From Clostridium magnum DSM 2767 (GTDB lineage Bacteria; Bacillota; Clostridia; Clostridiales; Clostridiaceae), in assembly GCF_001623875.1 (NCBI RefSeq), contig NZ_LWAE01000004.1, positions 310,001 to 374,000 on the forward strand: a stretch of 64,000 bases of DNA, in the 5' to 3' direction. The position numbers and the translations under genes are program-made. Position 1 is the stretch's first letter; each line of letters opens with the position of its first letter. Positions 16,862-26,720 of this stretch are shown in pieces. The notes beneath the pieces are model-generated. The model saw nothing but the letters and a program-made list of their open reading frames with translations, had not been told where the DNA came from and made no database searches.

Positions 16862-17947
16862 TTACGAGGTAACAATTTTAATTAATATTGGAAAAATACC
16901 AATTACAGTTATAACTCTTACTGTATGCAATATAGCAATTTTAGGGGCATCCCCTCCTAGTTCCTTTGCTATGAGAGCCATATCCGATAATCCACCAGGA
17001 GCACTAGCTAAAAGTGAAGTTATAAGCTCAAGACTGCTAGTTTTATTTATTAAAAATCCAATAAATAGATTAACAGCAATAATACCTATCAAAAGAATAC
17101 AAGCAGGTATTAAGATACCTTTTAGTTCTACTATATTTGCGTATGTAACTCTCGATCCGATGAGAGCACCTGCAAACATTTGAGTCAATCTTCTAAGATT
17201 TAAAGGCATAAATCCTTTATCAAAAATTACATTGAAAGCACCTACTGCTGCCATTGAAAAGGTCATTGTGCCAGCAGGAACCTTAATTATATACCCAATC
17301 AAGCCCGCGGCTAAAGCTAAAACTGTGGTACTTAGTAAATTTATTGATTTTTCTTTTAATGTGCTTTTATTTTTTAATGCCTTATGTGATTTTTGAGCTA
17401 TATTTGTTTCATCAGTACTACTAGCTGTGTTCTCTAACACATTTTTATCTTGATTTTTAAAGCTGTTAGCTATATATTTCATCATTGGAGGAAATATAAT
17501 TAAAACACTAACAAGTCTAACAAGGTGCAAAACCACTACCTTTGAAGTATCTGCTCCGAAATCATCACTTATCAGAGACATATCCACAATACCTGCAGGC
17601 GCCGTTGCAAATAATGCCGTTATCAAATCAATACCTGTAACTTTAAACATTATATAGCCCATAAAAAGATCTAAAGTTATCATACTTGCTACCATTAAAA
17701 TGGCAGGCTTTATTATTAATTTCATATCTAATACATCTTTACGTTTTATGCTGGCCCCAATAAATGCTCCGGCAGATATTTGAGTGATAATTTTTATATT
17801 TTGAGGAATATATGCGTGTCCTGTTACAACACTAAACACCGTTACGGCCATCATAGATCCCACCATAGCACCAGCTGGCATTTTGAAACGTAGCGCAATA
17901 GTCCCTCCAATAATTCCAATAATCAAAGTTAAAATTAATTCAACCAT
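16862..17947 (-). CDS. AbrB-family (AmoA-like) membrane protein
   Basis: 361 residues in two homologous halves of about 150-160 residues, each with GA-rich helices and matching signatures: LITALFATAPAGIVDMSLI in the first half and LITSLLASAPGGLSDMALI in the second. A charged linker (about 165-200) separates them. The family is often annotated as AbrB transcriptional regulator or ammonia monooxygenase-like, but the sequence is plainly a multi-spanning membrane protein, probably a transporter of unknown substrate. It is divergent from a LysR regulator gene that probably controls it. Confidence 0.85.
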   Translation of the reverse strand: MVELILTLIIGIIGGTIALRFKMPAGAMVGSMMAVTVFSVVTGHAYIPQNIKIITQISAGAFIGASIKRKDVLDMKLIIKPAILMVASMITLDLFMGYIMFKVTGIDLITALFATAPAGIVDMSLISDDFGADTSKVVVLHLVRLVSVLIIFPPMMKYIANSFKNQDKNVLENTASSTDETNIAQKSHKALKNKSTLKEKSINLLSTTVLALAAGLIGYIIKVPAGTMTFSMAAVGAFNVIFDKGFMPLNLRRLTQMFAGALIGSRVTYANIVELKGILIPACILLIGIIAVNLFIGFLINKTSSLELITSLLASAPGGLSDMALIAKELGGDAPKIAILHTVRVITVIGIFPILIKIVTS

Positions 17948-18055
17948 AGTAACTACCTTTCTACTATTATTTTGCTTATAGATTTTTCAACAAATTATTT
18001 ACATAGTCAGATTTTATCATGTAATATATAATATATCTAATACTATAATTATTAT

Positions 18056-18085
18056 AAACATTATAGTCACTAGCCTATAATGTTT
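18056..18085. promoter_or_regulatory. Perfect inverted repeat upstream of the LysR gene
   Basis: AAACATTATAG (18056-18066) and CTATAATGTTT (18075-18085) are exact reverse complements with an 8-nt spacer. They lie 19 nt before the lysR start in the divergent intergenic region, a typical place for a LysR autoregulatory site. The right arm also contains TATAAT. Confidence 0.55.
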
Positions 18086-18104
18086 GAACTAGGAGGATAT
18101 TTTA

Positions 18105-19028
18105 ATGGATTTTAAACAAATGCACTATATATTAAAAGTCGCAGAAGAAAGAAGCTTTTCTAAGGCTGCGCAAAAATTATTTATCGCTCAACCCTCCTTG
18201 AGTCAATATATCCGAAAAGCAGAACTTGAATTAGGCGCACAACTTTTTGATCGCTCGTCTGCTCCATTAAAACTTACCTTTGCAGGAGAACTATATATAG
18301 AAACAGCTAAGCGTATCTTAGATTTAAAAGACCAACTATCCCAACAAATTGATGACATTACCAATTTAAAAAAAGGTCGTGTTACTATAGGACTTTCACC
18401 ATTTAGAAGTGCTTATATTATGCCAAAAGTTCTTCCTTTTTTTCACGATAAATTCCCTGGTATTGAAGTAGTTCTTGTTGAAGATATCTCCATCAACCTA
18501 GAGAAGTTAGCTATGAACGGTACAACGGATGTCACCTTAATGACATCCCCAATACAACAGAACATATTTAACTTTGAACCTATAATGTCAGAAGAAATAC
18601 TAGTTGTAATTCCTCCAAATCATCCTATACAAAAAACAGTTAATCACACAACGGTCAATGACTCTATCCGTCCTGTAATTCAACTTAAAGACCTTCGTGA
18701 TGAACCCTTTATTATGCTGAAAAAAGACCAACAGCTGCATAAAATTGCGACCACGCTCTGCGAACAGGCTGGCTTTTCTCCACGAGTTATACTTGAGAGT
18801 GAAAGCATCGAGGCTGCTCACGCCCTAGTTACGGCAGGTATGGGTATCACTTTTGTTCCTGATACTTTAATTCCCTCCCATCAAACATCACCTTATCCAC
18901 TTTATTGCTCAGTGGATAAATCAAGACCTACCAGAGATCTAGTCATCGCTTACAAGAAAGGTAGGTATCTTTCAGTAGCTGCTAGAGAGTTTATCGCTAA
19001 CATAAAGGCTATTTTCTCAAAGCTTTAA
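18105..19028 (+). CDS. LysR-family transcriptional regulator
   Basis: 307 residues, typical size. N-terminal helix-turn-helix (about 1-60): MDFKQMHYILKVAEERSFSK then AAQKLFIAQPSLSQYIRKAE. The C-terminal periplasmic-binding-like effector domain (about 90-300) includes GRVTIGLSPFRSAYIMPKVL. It follows AGGAGGATATTTT. It is divergent from the AbrB-like membrane protein, which is its likely target. Confidence 0.92.
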   Translation: MDFKQMHYILKVAEERSFSKAAQKLFIAQPSLSQYIRKAELELGAQLFDRSSAPLKLTFAGELYIETAKRILDLKDQLSQQIDDITNLKKGRVTIGLSPFRSAYIMPKVLPFFHDKFPGIEVVLVEDISINLEKLAMNGTTDVTLMTSPIQQNIFNFEPIMSEEILVVIPPNHPIQKTVNHTTVNDSIRPVIQLKDLRDEPFIMLKKDQQLHKIATTLCEQAGFSPRVILESESIEAAHALVTAGMGITFVPDTLIPSHQTSPYPLYCSVDKSRPTRDLVIAYKKGRYLSVAAREFIANIKAIFSKL

Positions 19029-19067
19029 GATATGTAAAGGAAACTCCTAAAATTTTTTTAAATAGAT

Positions 19068-19110
19068 AAAAAGCTAAATTTTATAGCATTCCTATAAAAT
19101 TAGCTTTTTA
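19068..19110. terminator. Bidirectional terminator between lysR and sorC-type genes
   Basis: AAAAAGCTAAATTTTATAG pairs with CTATAAAATTAGCTTTTT around a 5-nt loop, with T-runs on both strands. It serves the convergent genes on either side. Confidence 0.85.
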
Positions 19111-19130
19111 CATTATCGACATATATGTTT

Positions 19131-20117
19131 CTACTCAAAATTAATTTTCAATTTTTTCAAAATACTAATTGCCACGTCTCTATCCGTAATAAGAACATTA
19201 ATAAGATTACCTTTTAACGCACCAATTGTAGCATCGGTTTTATGTTTTCCTACTACTATTCCTATACGATACTTAGTATTTAATATAGATTCCATATTAA
19301 CTCCTACAACCTTTTTATTAGCACTTATATCACATATATTCCCACTTTTATCAAACAAACGCCCATATATGCTTCCTACTGCATCTGTATTTTCCAAGTC
19401 ACAGTTACCTCTATACTTTTCCCATATATTACTATATAAAGATGTCCCTGTCTGACCACCTATACCAGTAAGAATAATATTTGCTTTTTTGCCATATTCA
19501 ATAGCGTCTTTAATAACAGGCTCCTCAATGATTCCTTTTCTTATATAATCATCCTGAATATATAAGGGTGCAAGTAAAAATTTATATTTGCCATTATATG
19601 CTGCTGCTAGATTTTTAATAAGCTCTGGTGAATCTAAAATAGGGTTATCTTTAGCTACATTACCAACTATTTGCACAGCTGTAATTTCTACAAACTGGTT
19701 GTCATTAATACTGATTTGGTTTATTATATTATAAACGGTTTTTCCCCACAAAACGCCTATTATCGAATCCGGTGTAATTATTCTATTTAAATACTCTGCA
19801 CCAAGCTTACCTAATTGGCGCAATGTATCTTCATAGGGTATAAATTGATTATTAAGAACAATGACATTATTCAACGCAAAATTTTCTTTAAATATATTTT
19901 CAAGTTTCGTATTTCTGTTATTAGATGTATGTATAGTTATTTCTACTATGCCTTTATTTCTTGCATCCTGTATCCATTTTGAAACCTTAAACCTTGTTGT
20001 TGAAAAATACTCTGCAATTTCAGATTGGGTTTTGTTTTCATTATAGTACATATGAGCAACTTTAGATAAAAGTTCTTTTTTTTCTTCTTCATTCATTTTA
20101 TCGTAATCGTTAAGCAT
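19131..20117 (-). CDS. SorC/DeoR-type sugar-binding transcriptional regulator
   Basis: 328 residues. The N-terminal helix-turn-helix (about 12-55) contains MYYNENKTQSEIAEYFSTTR; the rest is a SorC-type effector domain with IIGVLWGKTVYNII and IILTGIGGQTG, typical of sugar-phosphate binding. It is divergent from the hydratase gene at 20465, and three copies of a TTCAACATTTGT box in the intergenic region are probable operators. The ligand is unknown. Confidence 0.88.
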   Translation of the reverse strand: MLNDYDKMNEEEKKELLSKVAHMYYNENKTQSEIAEYFSTTRFKVSKWIQDARNKGIVEITIHTSNNRNTKLENIFKENFALNNVIVLNNQFIPYEDTLRQLGKLGAEYLNRIITPDSIIGVLWGKTVYNIINQISINDNQFVEITAVQIVGNVAKDNPILDSPELIKNLAAAYNGKYKFLLAPLYIQDDYIRKGIIEEPVIKDAIEYGKKANIILTGIGGQTGTSLYSNIWEKYRGNCDLENTDAVGSIYGRLFDKSGNICDISANKKVVGVNMESILNTKYRIGIVVGKHKTDATIGALKGNLINVLITDRDVAISILKKLKINFE

Positions 20118-20314
20118 TCTTACCCCTCTTCTTTGAAATAATTCGTATATATTTTAACATTTTTAAGATAATCTTAAAAGTATTTATGTTATTAACTAAA
20201 ATTGCAACTCAAAACCCACATAACTAGATTAGCTGCAAATTTTATCGCTAGTATAAATTACAGAAAAGCTAATGGATATATTTGTAACTCATTATATCAC
20301 TCTATAGGATTTAC

Positions 20315-20403
20315 TTCAACATTTGTTTTTTTATTTTTCATATGTTCAACATTTGTATTTTTTTAAAACAAATGTTGAACATTATTTTTTTATATGTTAT
20401 AAT
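20315..20403 (+). promoter_or_regulatory. Hydratase promoter with three operator-like boxes
   Basis: TTCAACATTTGT occurs at 20315-20326 and 20345-20356 (30 bp apart) and inverted as ACAAATGTTGAA at 20368-20379. The -35 TTGAAC (20375-20380) overlaps the third box and the -10 TATAAT (20398-20403) is 17 nt away. The arrangement fits repression by the divergent SorC-type regulator with DNA looping or cooperative binding. Confidence 0.7.
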
Positions 20404-20464
20404 TCACAGTATAGAAAAATTTTTTTATTTTATAAAAATTCTGTTTACAGTTTAGGAGGTACTC

Positions 20465-22768
20465 ATGATTAATTTACACAGCGAAGGTGCATATCTATTA
20501 AATGGTAATGACTTAATTGTTAGTGGTAAAGAATGTGATGAACAAGTTAAAGCTAAATTAGGTCAAAAATATCTTACTAAAGAAGAAGCAAAACAAAATA
20601 CAATAGCATATGGTATTTTACAAAACCACAATAAGTCAGGAAATCCTGAAAAACTACAATTGAAATTTGATGCTTTAACATCTCATGATATTACTTTTGT
20701 AGGTATTGTACAAACAGCTAGAGCTTCAGGCCTTGAAAAATTCCCAGTTCCTTATGTATTGACAAACTGTCATAACAGTCTTTGTGCAGTAGGTGGAACT
20801 ATTAACTCAGACGACCATCTATTTGGATTATCAGCAGCTAAGAAATATGGTGGTATATTTGTTCCACCTCATGTTGCAGTTATACATCAGTATATGAGAG
20901 AAATGATGGCTGGATGCGGAAAAATGATACTAGGTTCAGACAGCCATACTCGTTACGGAGCCTTTGGAACTATGGCAATAGGCGAAGGTGGCGGAGAGTT
21001 AGTTAAACAGCTATTATCTAACACATATGATGTAGATTATCCAGAAGTTGTTGGGGTTTACCTTACTGGATCACCAAAGCCAGGTATTGGACCACAAGAC
21101 GTTGCTCTTAGCATAATCGGTGCTGTGTTTAAAAATGGCTTCGTTAAAAACAGAGTTATGGAATTCGTTGGACCTGGAGTTAAAAACTTAAGCGTTGAAT
21201 ATAGAAGTGGTATAGATGTAATGACTACTGAAACTACATGTCTTTCATCAATTTGGAAAACAGATGATAAAGTAAAAGAGTACCTTGAAGTACATCAAAG
21301 AGGAGATGCTTACGCAGAGCTTAACCCAGGAGAAGTTGCTTATTATGACAAGATGATCACTGTTGATTTATCTGAAATACAATCAATGATAGCACTTCCA
21401 TTCCATCCAAGTAATGTCTATACAATAAATGAACTTAATGCAAATATGATGGACATTTTAGATAAGGTAGAAAAAGAAGGACAAAAATTATTCGAAGGAA
21501 CGAATTTAAAGTTTACATTAAAGGACAAAGTTAAAAATGGAAGATTATTCTCTGAACAAGGATCAATTGCAGGTTGCGCAGGTGGAAACTATGAAAATAT
21601 TTGTGATGCAGCAAGTATCTTAACAGGAAAATCTGTTGGAACTGGTGAGTTTGCTTTAAGCGTTTATCCATCAAGTATGCCAGTATATCAAAGCTTAATG
21701 GATAACGGAGTAGCTTCAAAGCTTATGACTGCTGGAACAGTATTAAAGACAGCATTCTGCGGACCATGCTTCGGTGGTGGAGATACACCAGCAAATAATT
21801 CTTTATCAATTAGACATACTACAAGAAACTTCCCTAACAGAGAAGGTTCAAAACCAGGAGATGGACAAATTGCTTCTGTTGCATTAATGGATGCACGTTC
21901 AATTGCAGCATCAGCAGTTAACAAAGGATTCATTACAGCGGCTACTGAATTAGAAGGAATAAACTTTGATATTCCAAAGTATTATTTCAATAAAACTATA
22001 TACGATAATAGAGTATTCCAATCTTACAATGAAGGCGATGGCAATTCAGAATTAAGATTCGGACCAAACATAGCAGATTGGCCAAAAATGGAGCCATTAA
22101 CAGATAACATGCTTCTTCAAGTAGCATCAGTACTGTTAGATCCAGTAACAACAACAGATGAGCTTATTCCATCAGGAGATACATCAAGCTATCGTTCAAA
22201 CCCTCATAAGTTAGCAAGCTTTACACTTTCTAGAAAAGACCCAGCTTATGTAGATCGTTCAAAGGAAATACAAGCTGCTGAGAGTAGAAGGCTAGAAGGA
22301 GCAACTACAGAAGAAGGTAACTCAGCTTTAAAAGCAGCTTATGAAAAACTTACAGCTAAATTCAGCGGTTTTGATAAAAAGAACACACTAATTGGAAGTA
22401 TGATTTATGCTAATAAGCCAGGAGATGGTTCAGCTAGAGAGCAAGCAGCAAGCTGCCAAAAGGTTCTAGGTGGATTTGCAAATATAGCAAAAGAATACGC
22501 TACTAAGAGATATCGCTCAAACCTTATCAACTGGGGAATATTACCACTTATTACCAATGAGGATCCAGAATATAAAGTGGGAGATTTCATTTATCTTACA
22601 GATGTAGTAAACTCAATTAGAGAAAGAAAACCAGAAATCAAGGGTTATATTGTAGGAGATGAAATAAAAGAAATATCTCTAAGCGTTGGACAACTTACAG
22701 ACAACGAAATAGAAATACTATTGTCTGGCTGCTTAATTAACTTTAACAGAAACAAAATGAGTAACTAA
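20465..22768 (+). CDS. Aconitase-family hydratase (YbhJ-like)
   Basis: 767 residues with an aconitase-type fold: a Gly/Asp/His substrate region [20 protein letters not shown] near residue 160, cysteine segments [14 protein letters not shown] near 370 and [20 protein letters not shown] near 430, and a swivelling C-terminal domain with [13 protein letters not shown] near 680. These cysteines may bind the [4Fe-4S] cluster. It resembles the uncharacterised hydratases annotated as YbhJ rather than AcnA/B. It has an AGGAGG site and its own operator-promoter. Substrate is unknown; a tricarboxylate or hydroxyacid would fit the nearby citrate genes. Confidence 0.85.
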   Translation: MINLHSEGAYLLNGNDLIVSGKECDEQVKAKLGQKYLTKEEAKQNTIAYGILQNHNKSGNPEKLQLKFDALTSHDITFVGIVQTARASGLEKFPVPYVLTNCHNSLCAVGGTINSDDHLFGLSAAKKYGGIFVPPHVAVIHQYMREMMAGCGKMILGSDSHTRYGAFGTMAIGEGGGELVKQLLSNTYDVDYPEVVGVYLTGSPKPGIGPQDVALSIIGAVFKNGFVKNRVMEFVGPGVKNLSVEYRSGIDVMTTETTCLSSIWKTDDKVKEYLEVHQRGDAYAELNPGEVAYYDKMITVDLSEIQSMIALPFHPSNVYTINELNANMMDILDKVEKEGQKLFEGTNLKFTLKDKVKNGRLFSEQGSIAGCAGGNYENICDAASILTGKSVGTGEFALSVYPSSMPVYQSLMDNGVASKLMTAGTVLKTAFCGPCFGGGDTPANNSLSIRHTTRNFPNREGSKPGDGQIASVALMDARSIAASAVNKGFITAATELEGINFDIPKYYFNKTIYDNRVFQSYNEGDGNSELRFGPNIADWPKMEPLTDNMLLQVASVLLDPVTTTDELIPSGDTSSYRSNPHKLASFTLSRKDPAYVDRSKEIQAAESRRLEGATTEEGNSALKAAYEKLTAKFSGFDKKNTLIGSMIYANKPGDGSAREQAASCQKVLGGFANIAKEYATKRYRSNLINWGILPLITNEDPEYKVGDFIYLTDVVNSIRERKPEIKGYIVGDEIKEISLSVGQLTDNEIEILLSGCLINFNRNKMSN

Positions 22769-22835
22769 TAAACAACATATAATTGATTCGGCTAACAGCT
22801 AAGAAGTTAGTATAAATTTATTAATATTAAATAAA

Positions 22836-22876
22836 CAGAGACTCCCATGAAATATGAGGGTCTCTGCTTATTTTTC
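22836..22876 (+). terminator. Terminator after the hydratase gene
   Basis: CAGAGACTCCCAT pairs with ATGAGGGTCTCTG with GAAAT as the loop, followed by CTTATTTTTCTT. Confidence 0.8.
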
Positions 22877-22923
22877 TTCTTTGCACTATAGTTACGTAGA
22901 TCAGATTTTCTAATATCCTTACT

Positions 22924-23235
22924 CTAATTAATACTTTCATACTTCTTTCTTAGAATATAGTTCTTAGGTGCATTTTTATTATAAAAAAACTTATTAAACA
23001 TAGCCAGTGCACAAAGTCTAACACTTATAGTCTGTGCGTTCATCTTCTCTACAAGCATTAAATATTCCTTATAACCATTAATGGTTTCTCTGTCTAATTT
23101 GAAAATATCTTTATTTTTACTACTATGGTACCAATCAATGAATTGTTCAATACATCTTGAATATGTCTTAATTGTACTAGAACTTTTATGCTCCTTATAT
23201 AATAAATACTTTTTAAATTCTTCTATCATATACAT
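22924..23235 (-). CDS. Orphan integrase core-binding (SAM-like) domain protein
   Basis: 103 residues that correspond only to the N-terminal SAM-like DNA-binding domain of tyrosine recombinases: YLLYKEHKSSSTIKTYSRCI, then TINGYKEYLMLVEKMNAQTI and SVRLCALAMFNKFFY. No catalytic Arg-His-Arg-Tyr domain follows in any frame that I can see. It may be a stand-alone DNA-binding protein, as such short forms recur in clostridia, or an integrase relic. No att-like repeats are visible beside it. Confidence 0.7.
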   Translation of the reverse strand: MYMIEEFKKYLLYKEHKSSSTIKTYSRCIEQFIDWYHSSKNKDIFKLDRETINGYKEYLMLVEKMNAQTISVRLCALAMFNKFFYNKNAPKNYILRKKYESIN

Positions 23236-23576
23236 AGCTCCTTTTCTACTACTTAAATTTCTTATGCTTAAGATATTAAAATATACAGCAAATTATATTG
23301 CAAAACTAATAAATTTGAAGATTTAATATTAAGTTTATATAAATTGATAAAATAATAAATATAAATCATACTTATAATCATATATTATACCAACAAATAC
23401 ATGGATGATATATAAAATTTTTAATTCAATTTATAACAATATAATTAAAAAGCGCTAGGATTTATTAATTAATAAATCCTAGCACTTTTTATTGTTTTTC
23501 CAATTACCATATTAAACTGTATGAAAACAACTTCTGAATTTTTTCTGTAAAATTATAACAGCTCTCTAGCTTTCAT
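23236..23576. other. Intergenic stretch with the ppdK terminator
   Basis: Very AT-rich. The only feature seen is the terminator hairpin at 23447-23490. No coding frame or conserved motif is visible in the rest. Confidence 0.5.
23447..23490 (-). terminator. Terminator after ppdK
   Basis: A near-perfect 19-bp stem (AAAGCGCTAGGATTTATT / AATAAATCCTAGCACTTT) with T-runs on both sides, about 90 nt downstream of the ppdK stop. Confidence 0.8.
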
Positions 23577-26210
23577 TTATTTTCTATAATTTTTAACCTG
23601 AGCTTGAGCAGCAGCAAGTCTTGCTACTGGAACTCTATATGGTGAACAAGATACATAATCTAGCCCAACATTATGACAAAATTCTATAGAGGATGGATCT
23701 CCACCATGTTCTCCACATATTCCAAGATGAATATCTGGTCGTGTTTGTTTTCCTAGTTCTGCTGCCATCTTAACAAGTTTACCTACTCCTGTTTGGTCTA
23801 ACTTTTGGAATGGGTCAAACTCATATATCTTATTATCATAGTAATCTTCTAGGAACTTACCAGCATCATCTCTTGAGAAGCCAAAGGTCATTTGAGTTAA
23901 ATCATTTGTTCCAAAGGAAAAGAATTCAGCTTCCTTAGCTATTTCATCTGCTGTAAGAGCTGCTCTTGGTATTTCTATCATAGTACCTACTAAATATTTT
24001 AAGTCTATCCCCTCTTTAGCAATTACTTCTTCAGCAATTGTCACAACTATATTTTTTACAAACTTTAATTCCTTTACTTCTCCAACAAGAGGGATCATTA
24101 TCTCTGGCACTATATTGTAACCTTTTCTCTTTTTAACATCTATAGCCGCTTCTATTACAGCTCTAGTCTGCATCTCTGCTATCTCTGGATATGACACAGG
24201 AAGACGGCATCCTCTATGTCCCATCATTGGATTAAATTCATGTAAAGATTCAACAGTTGCCTTTAACTCTTCAAAATTTAATTCCATTTCTTCAGCTAAA
24301 TCTCTTATATCTTCATCCACTTGTGGTAAAAATTCATGTAGTGGTGGGTCTAGCAGTCTTATAGTTACCGGTCTATCCTCCATAGCCTCATAAATTCCGA
24401 TAAAGTCTTCTCTCTGCATTGGGAGTAATTTATCTAATGCCTTTCTTCTCTGCAATTCTGTCTTTGAAACTATCATCTCTCTAACTGCTGGTATTCTCTC
24501 TTCATCAAAGAACATATGCTCAGTTCTGCAAAGTCCTATACCTTCTGCACCAAACTTAACAGCATGCTCAGCATCTCTTGGTGTATCAGCATTAGTTCTA
24601 ACCTTTAACTTTCTTATTTCATCCGCCCAGACCATAAATGCTTTAAAATGTCCGCCTATTTCATTCTCAGTAGTTTTAATAGCTTGCCCATAAACATTTC
24701 CTGTACTACCATCTAAGGATATATAATCTCCCTCTTTATATAACTTTCCACTTAACTTAAAAGTCTTAGCTTCCTCATCTATTTTCAAATCAGCACATCC
24801 AGCTATACAACAAGTTCCCATTCCTCTAGCAACAACTGCAGCATGGGAAGTCATTCCTCCTCTTGCTGTAAGTATACCTTCAGCAGCTACCATACCCTCT
24901 ATATCCTCTGGTGATGTTTCAAGTCTTACTAATATTACCTTTTCACCTTGCTCGTGGTGATCCTTTGCCGTCTCTGCAGTAAAATAAACTTTTCCGCAAG
25001 CAGCACCTGGTGAAGCCGGAAGGCCCTTTGCGATAACCTCAGTATTTTCTAATTCTTTTTGATCAAAGCTTGGGTGTAATAACGAGTCTAACTGCTTAGG
25101 ATCAACTTTTAATATTGCTTCTTCCTTTGTAATAAGACCTTCTTCCACTAAGTCAACAGCAATCTTTAGTGCAGCCTGAGCTGTTCTTTTGCCATTTCTT
25201 GTTTGCAAGAAATATAGTTTTCCCTGCTCAATAGTAAACTCCATATCCTGCATATCTTTATAGTGCTTTTCTAATTTTTCTGATATTTCCATAAACTGTT
25301 TATAGCACTGTGGTAAGTCCTGCTCTAATCTTGATATTGGATGAGGTGTTCTTATACCAGCAACAACATCTTCTCCCTGTGCATTTATTAAATATTCACC
25401 AAATATAAGGTTTTCTCCAGTAGCAGGATTTCTTGTAAATGCAACTCCAGTTCCTGAAGTTTCTCCCATATTACCAAATACCATTGATTGAACGTTAACT
25501 GCTGTTCCCCACTCTCTTGGAATGTCATTTAATCTTCTATAAACTATAGCTCTTGGATTATCCCAAGATCTAAATACAGCTGTTACTGCCTCTAATAACT
25601 GCTCTTTTGGATCTTGTGGAAAATCCTTTTCCATTTCCATCTTATATAAAGCCTTATATTTATTAACAACCTCTTTTAAATCTGATGAAGTCAATTCATT
25701 ATCAAATTTAGCTCCTTTAAGAGCTTTAACTTCATCAAGAATATCCTCAAACTTTCTCTTTTCAATTCCCATAACAACATCAGAGAACATTTGAATAAAT
25801 CTTCTATATGAGTCATACGCAAATCTCTCATTGTTAGTTAACTTGTTTAGCCCTTCTACAGTTTCATCATTTAGTCCTAAGTTTAATATAGTATCCATCA
25901 TTCCTGGCATTGAAACTCTAGCTCCAGATCTTACTGAAACAAGTAAAGGGTTGTCCACACTACCAAACTTTTTGCCTGTCACTTTTTCAACCTTAGCCAG
26001 CGCTTCATAAGTCTGAGTTATTGCTTCTTCAGATAACTTTTTATCATCTTCGTAGTATTTTGTGCAAGCTTCTGTAGACAATGTAAACCCTTCTGGGACA
26101 GGTATCCCCAAATTCATCATCTCAGCAAGATTTGCCCCTTTCCCACCAAGTAGATTTTTCATATTTGCATTTCCTTCGTTGAAAAGATATACGTATTTTT
26201 TAGTTTCCAT
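23577..26210 (-). CDS. ppdK: Pyruvate, phosphate dikinase
   Basis: 877 residues, the typical size. The N-terminal ATP-grasp domain includes NMKNLLGGKGANLAEMMNLG; the central phosphohistidine domain has GGMTSHAAVVARGMGTCCI with the catalytic His near residue 455; the C-terminal barrel includes GTMIEIPRAAL and SFGTNDLTQMTFGFSRDD and ends near LGICGEHGGDP. The enzyme interconverts pyruvate, ATP and Pi with PEP, AMP and PPi. In an organism growing on citrate the pathway stops at pyruvate, so this is the route to PEP for gluconeogenesis. It has its own terminator and no operon partners. Confidence 0.96.
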   Translation of the reverse strand: METKKYVYLFNEGNANMKNLLGGKGANLAEMMNLGIPVPEGFTLSTEACTKYYEDDKKLSEEAITQTYEALAKVEKVTGKKFGSVDNPLLVSVRSGARVSMPGMMDTILNLGLNDETVEGLNKLTNNERFAYDSYRRFIQMFSDVVMGIEKRKFEDILDEVKALKGAKFDNELTSSDLKEVVNKYKALYKMEMEKDFPQDPKEQLLEAVTAVFRSWDNPRAIVYRRLNDIPREWGTAVNVQSMVFGNMGETSGTGVAFTRNPATGENLIFGEYLINAQGEDVVAGIRTPHPISRLEQDLPQCYKQFMEISEKLEKHYKDMQDMEFTIEQGKLYFLQTRNGKRTAQAALKIAVDLVEEGLITKEEAILKVDPKQLDSLLHPSFDQKELENTEVIAKGLPASPGAACGKVYFTAETAKDHHEQGEKVILVRLETSPEDIEGMVAAEGILTARGGMTSHAAVVARGMGTCCIAGCADLKIDEEAKTFKLSGKLYKEGDYISLDGSTGNVYGQAIKTTENEIGGHFKAFMVWADEIRKLKVRTNADTPRDAEHAVKFGAEGIGLCRTEHMFFDEERIPAVREMIVSKTELQRRKALDKLLPMQREDFIGIYEAMEDRPVTIRLLDPPLHEFLPQVDEDIRDLAEEMELNFEELKATVESLHEFNPMMGHRGCRLPVSYPEIAEMQTRAVIEAAIDVKKRKGYNIVPEIMIPLVGEVKELKFVKNIVVTIAEEVIAKEGIDLKYLVGTMIEIPRAALTADEIAKEAEFFSFGTNDLTQMTFGFSRDDAGKFLEDYYDNKIYEFDPFQKLDQTGVGKLVKMAAELGKQTRPDIHLGICGEHGGDPSSIEFCHNVGLDYVSCSPYRVPVARLAAAQAQVKNYRK

Positions 26211-26270
26211 ATAGATATTACGCCCCCTTATTTAACACTTTCATATTCTCAATATGTATTATACAATTTA

Positions 26271-26693
26271 TTATATAGCATATACTATATAATAAATTAG
26301 CTCCATATGCAATACATAATATATTAAATTATTATTAAAATATAAAACAACTATCATGCCATTAATCATATGATAGTTTTGAGGAACTGAAGGCACGTGT
26401 ATACTGATAATATCTGACTCTTTATATAATGTTTCTAAGTTTACATATTCAGCCAATTGGCTAACTTCACTATTCTGATGTACACTAAATCCTAGTAAAC
26501 AGCATCCAAAACCACTTAAATGCTGTAATACGGAACGACCTATTCTACCTGTTCCGATAACACCTATTGTACATTGAGAAATTTCACGACCCATCTTTCC
26601 TTTTAATAAATATTCTTGTATCTCTGCTCGTTTTAAAATATGGGTTATCCGTCTACAACTCATCATCATAAGCATAATAGCATAGTTAGCCAC
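26271..26693 (-). pseudogene. Fragment of a D-isomer 2-hydroxyacid dehydrogenase (D-lactate dehydrogenase/VanH type)
   Basis: About 110 residues align in memory with the middle of D-2-hydroxyacid dehydrogenases: VANYAIMLMMMSCRR, the Rossmann motif GVIGTGRIGRSVLQHLSGFG, and SDIISIHVPSVPQNYHMING. The N-terminal catalytic part and everything after about residue 115, including the active-site Arg-Glu-His, are missing; the final 30 residues are AT-rich read-through. It is a remnant truncated at both ends. Confidence 0.8.
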
Positions 26694-26720
26694 TCTGTTT
26701 TCTCCCCCTATTATGTGTGT

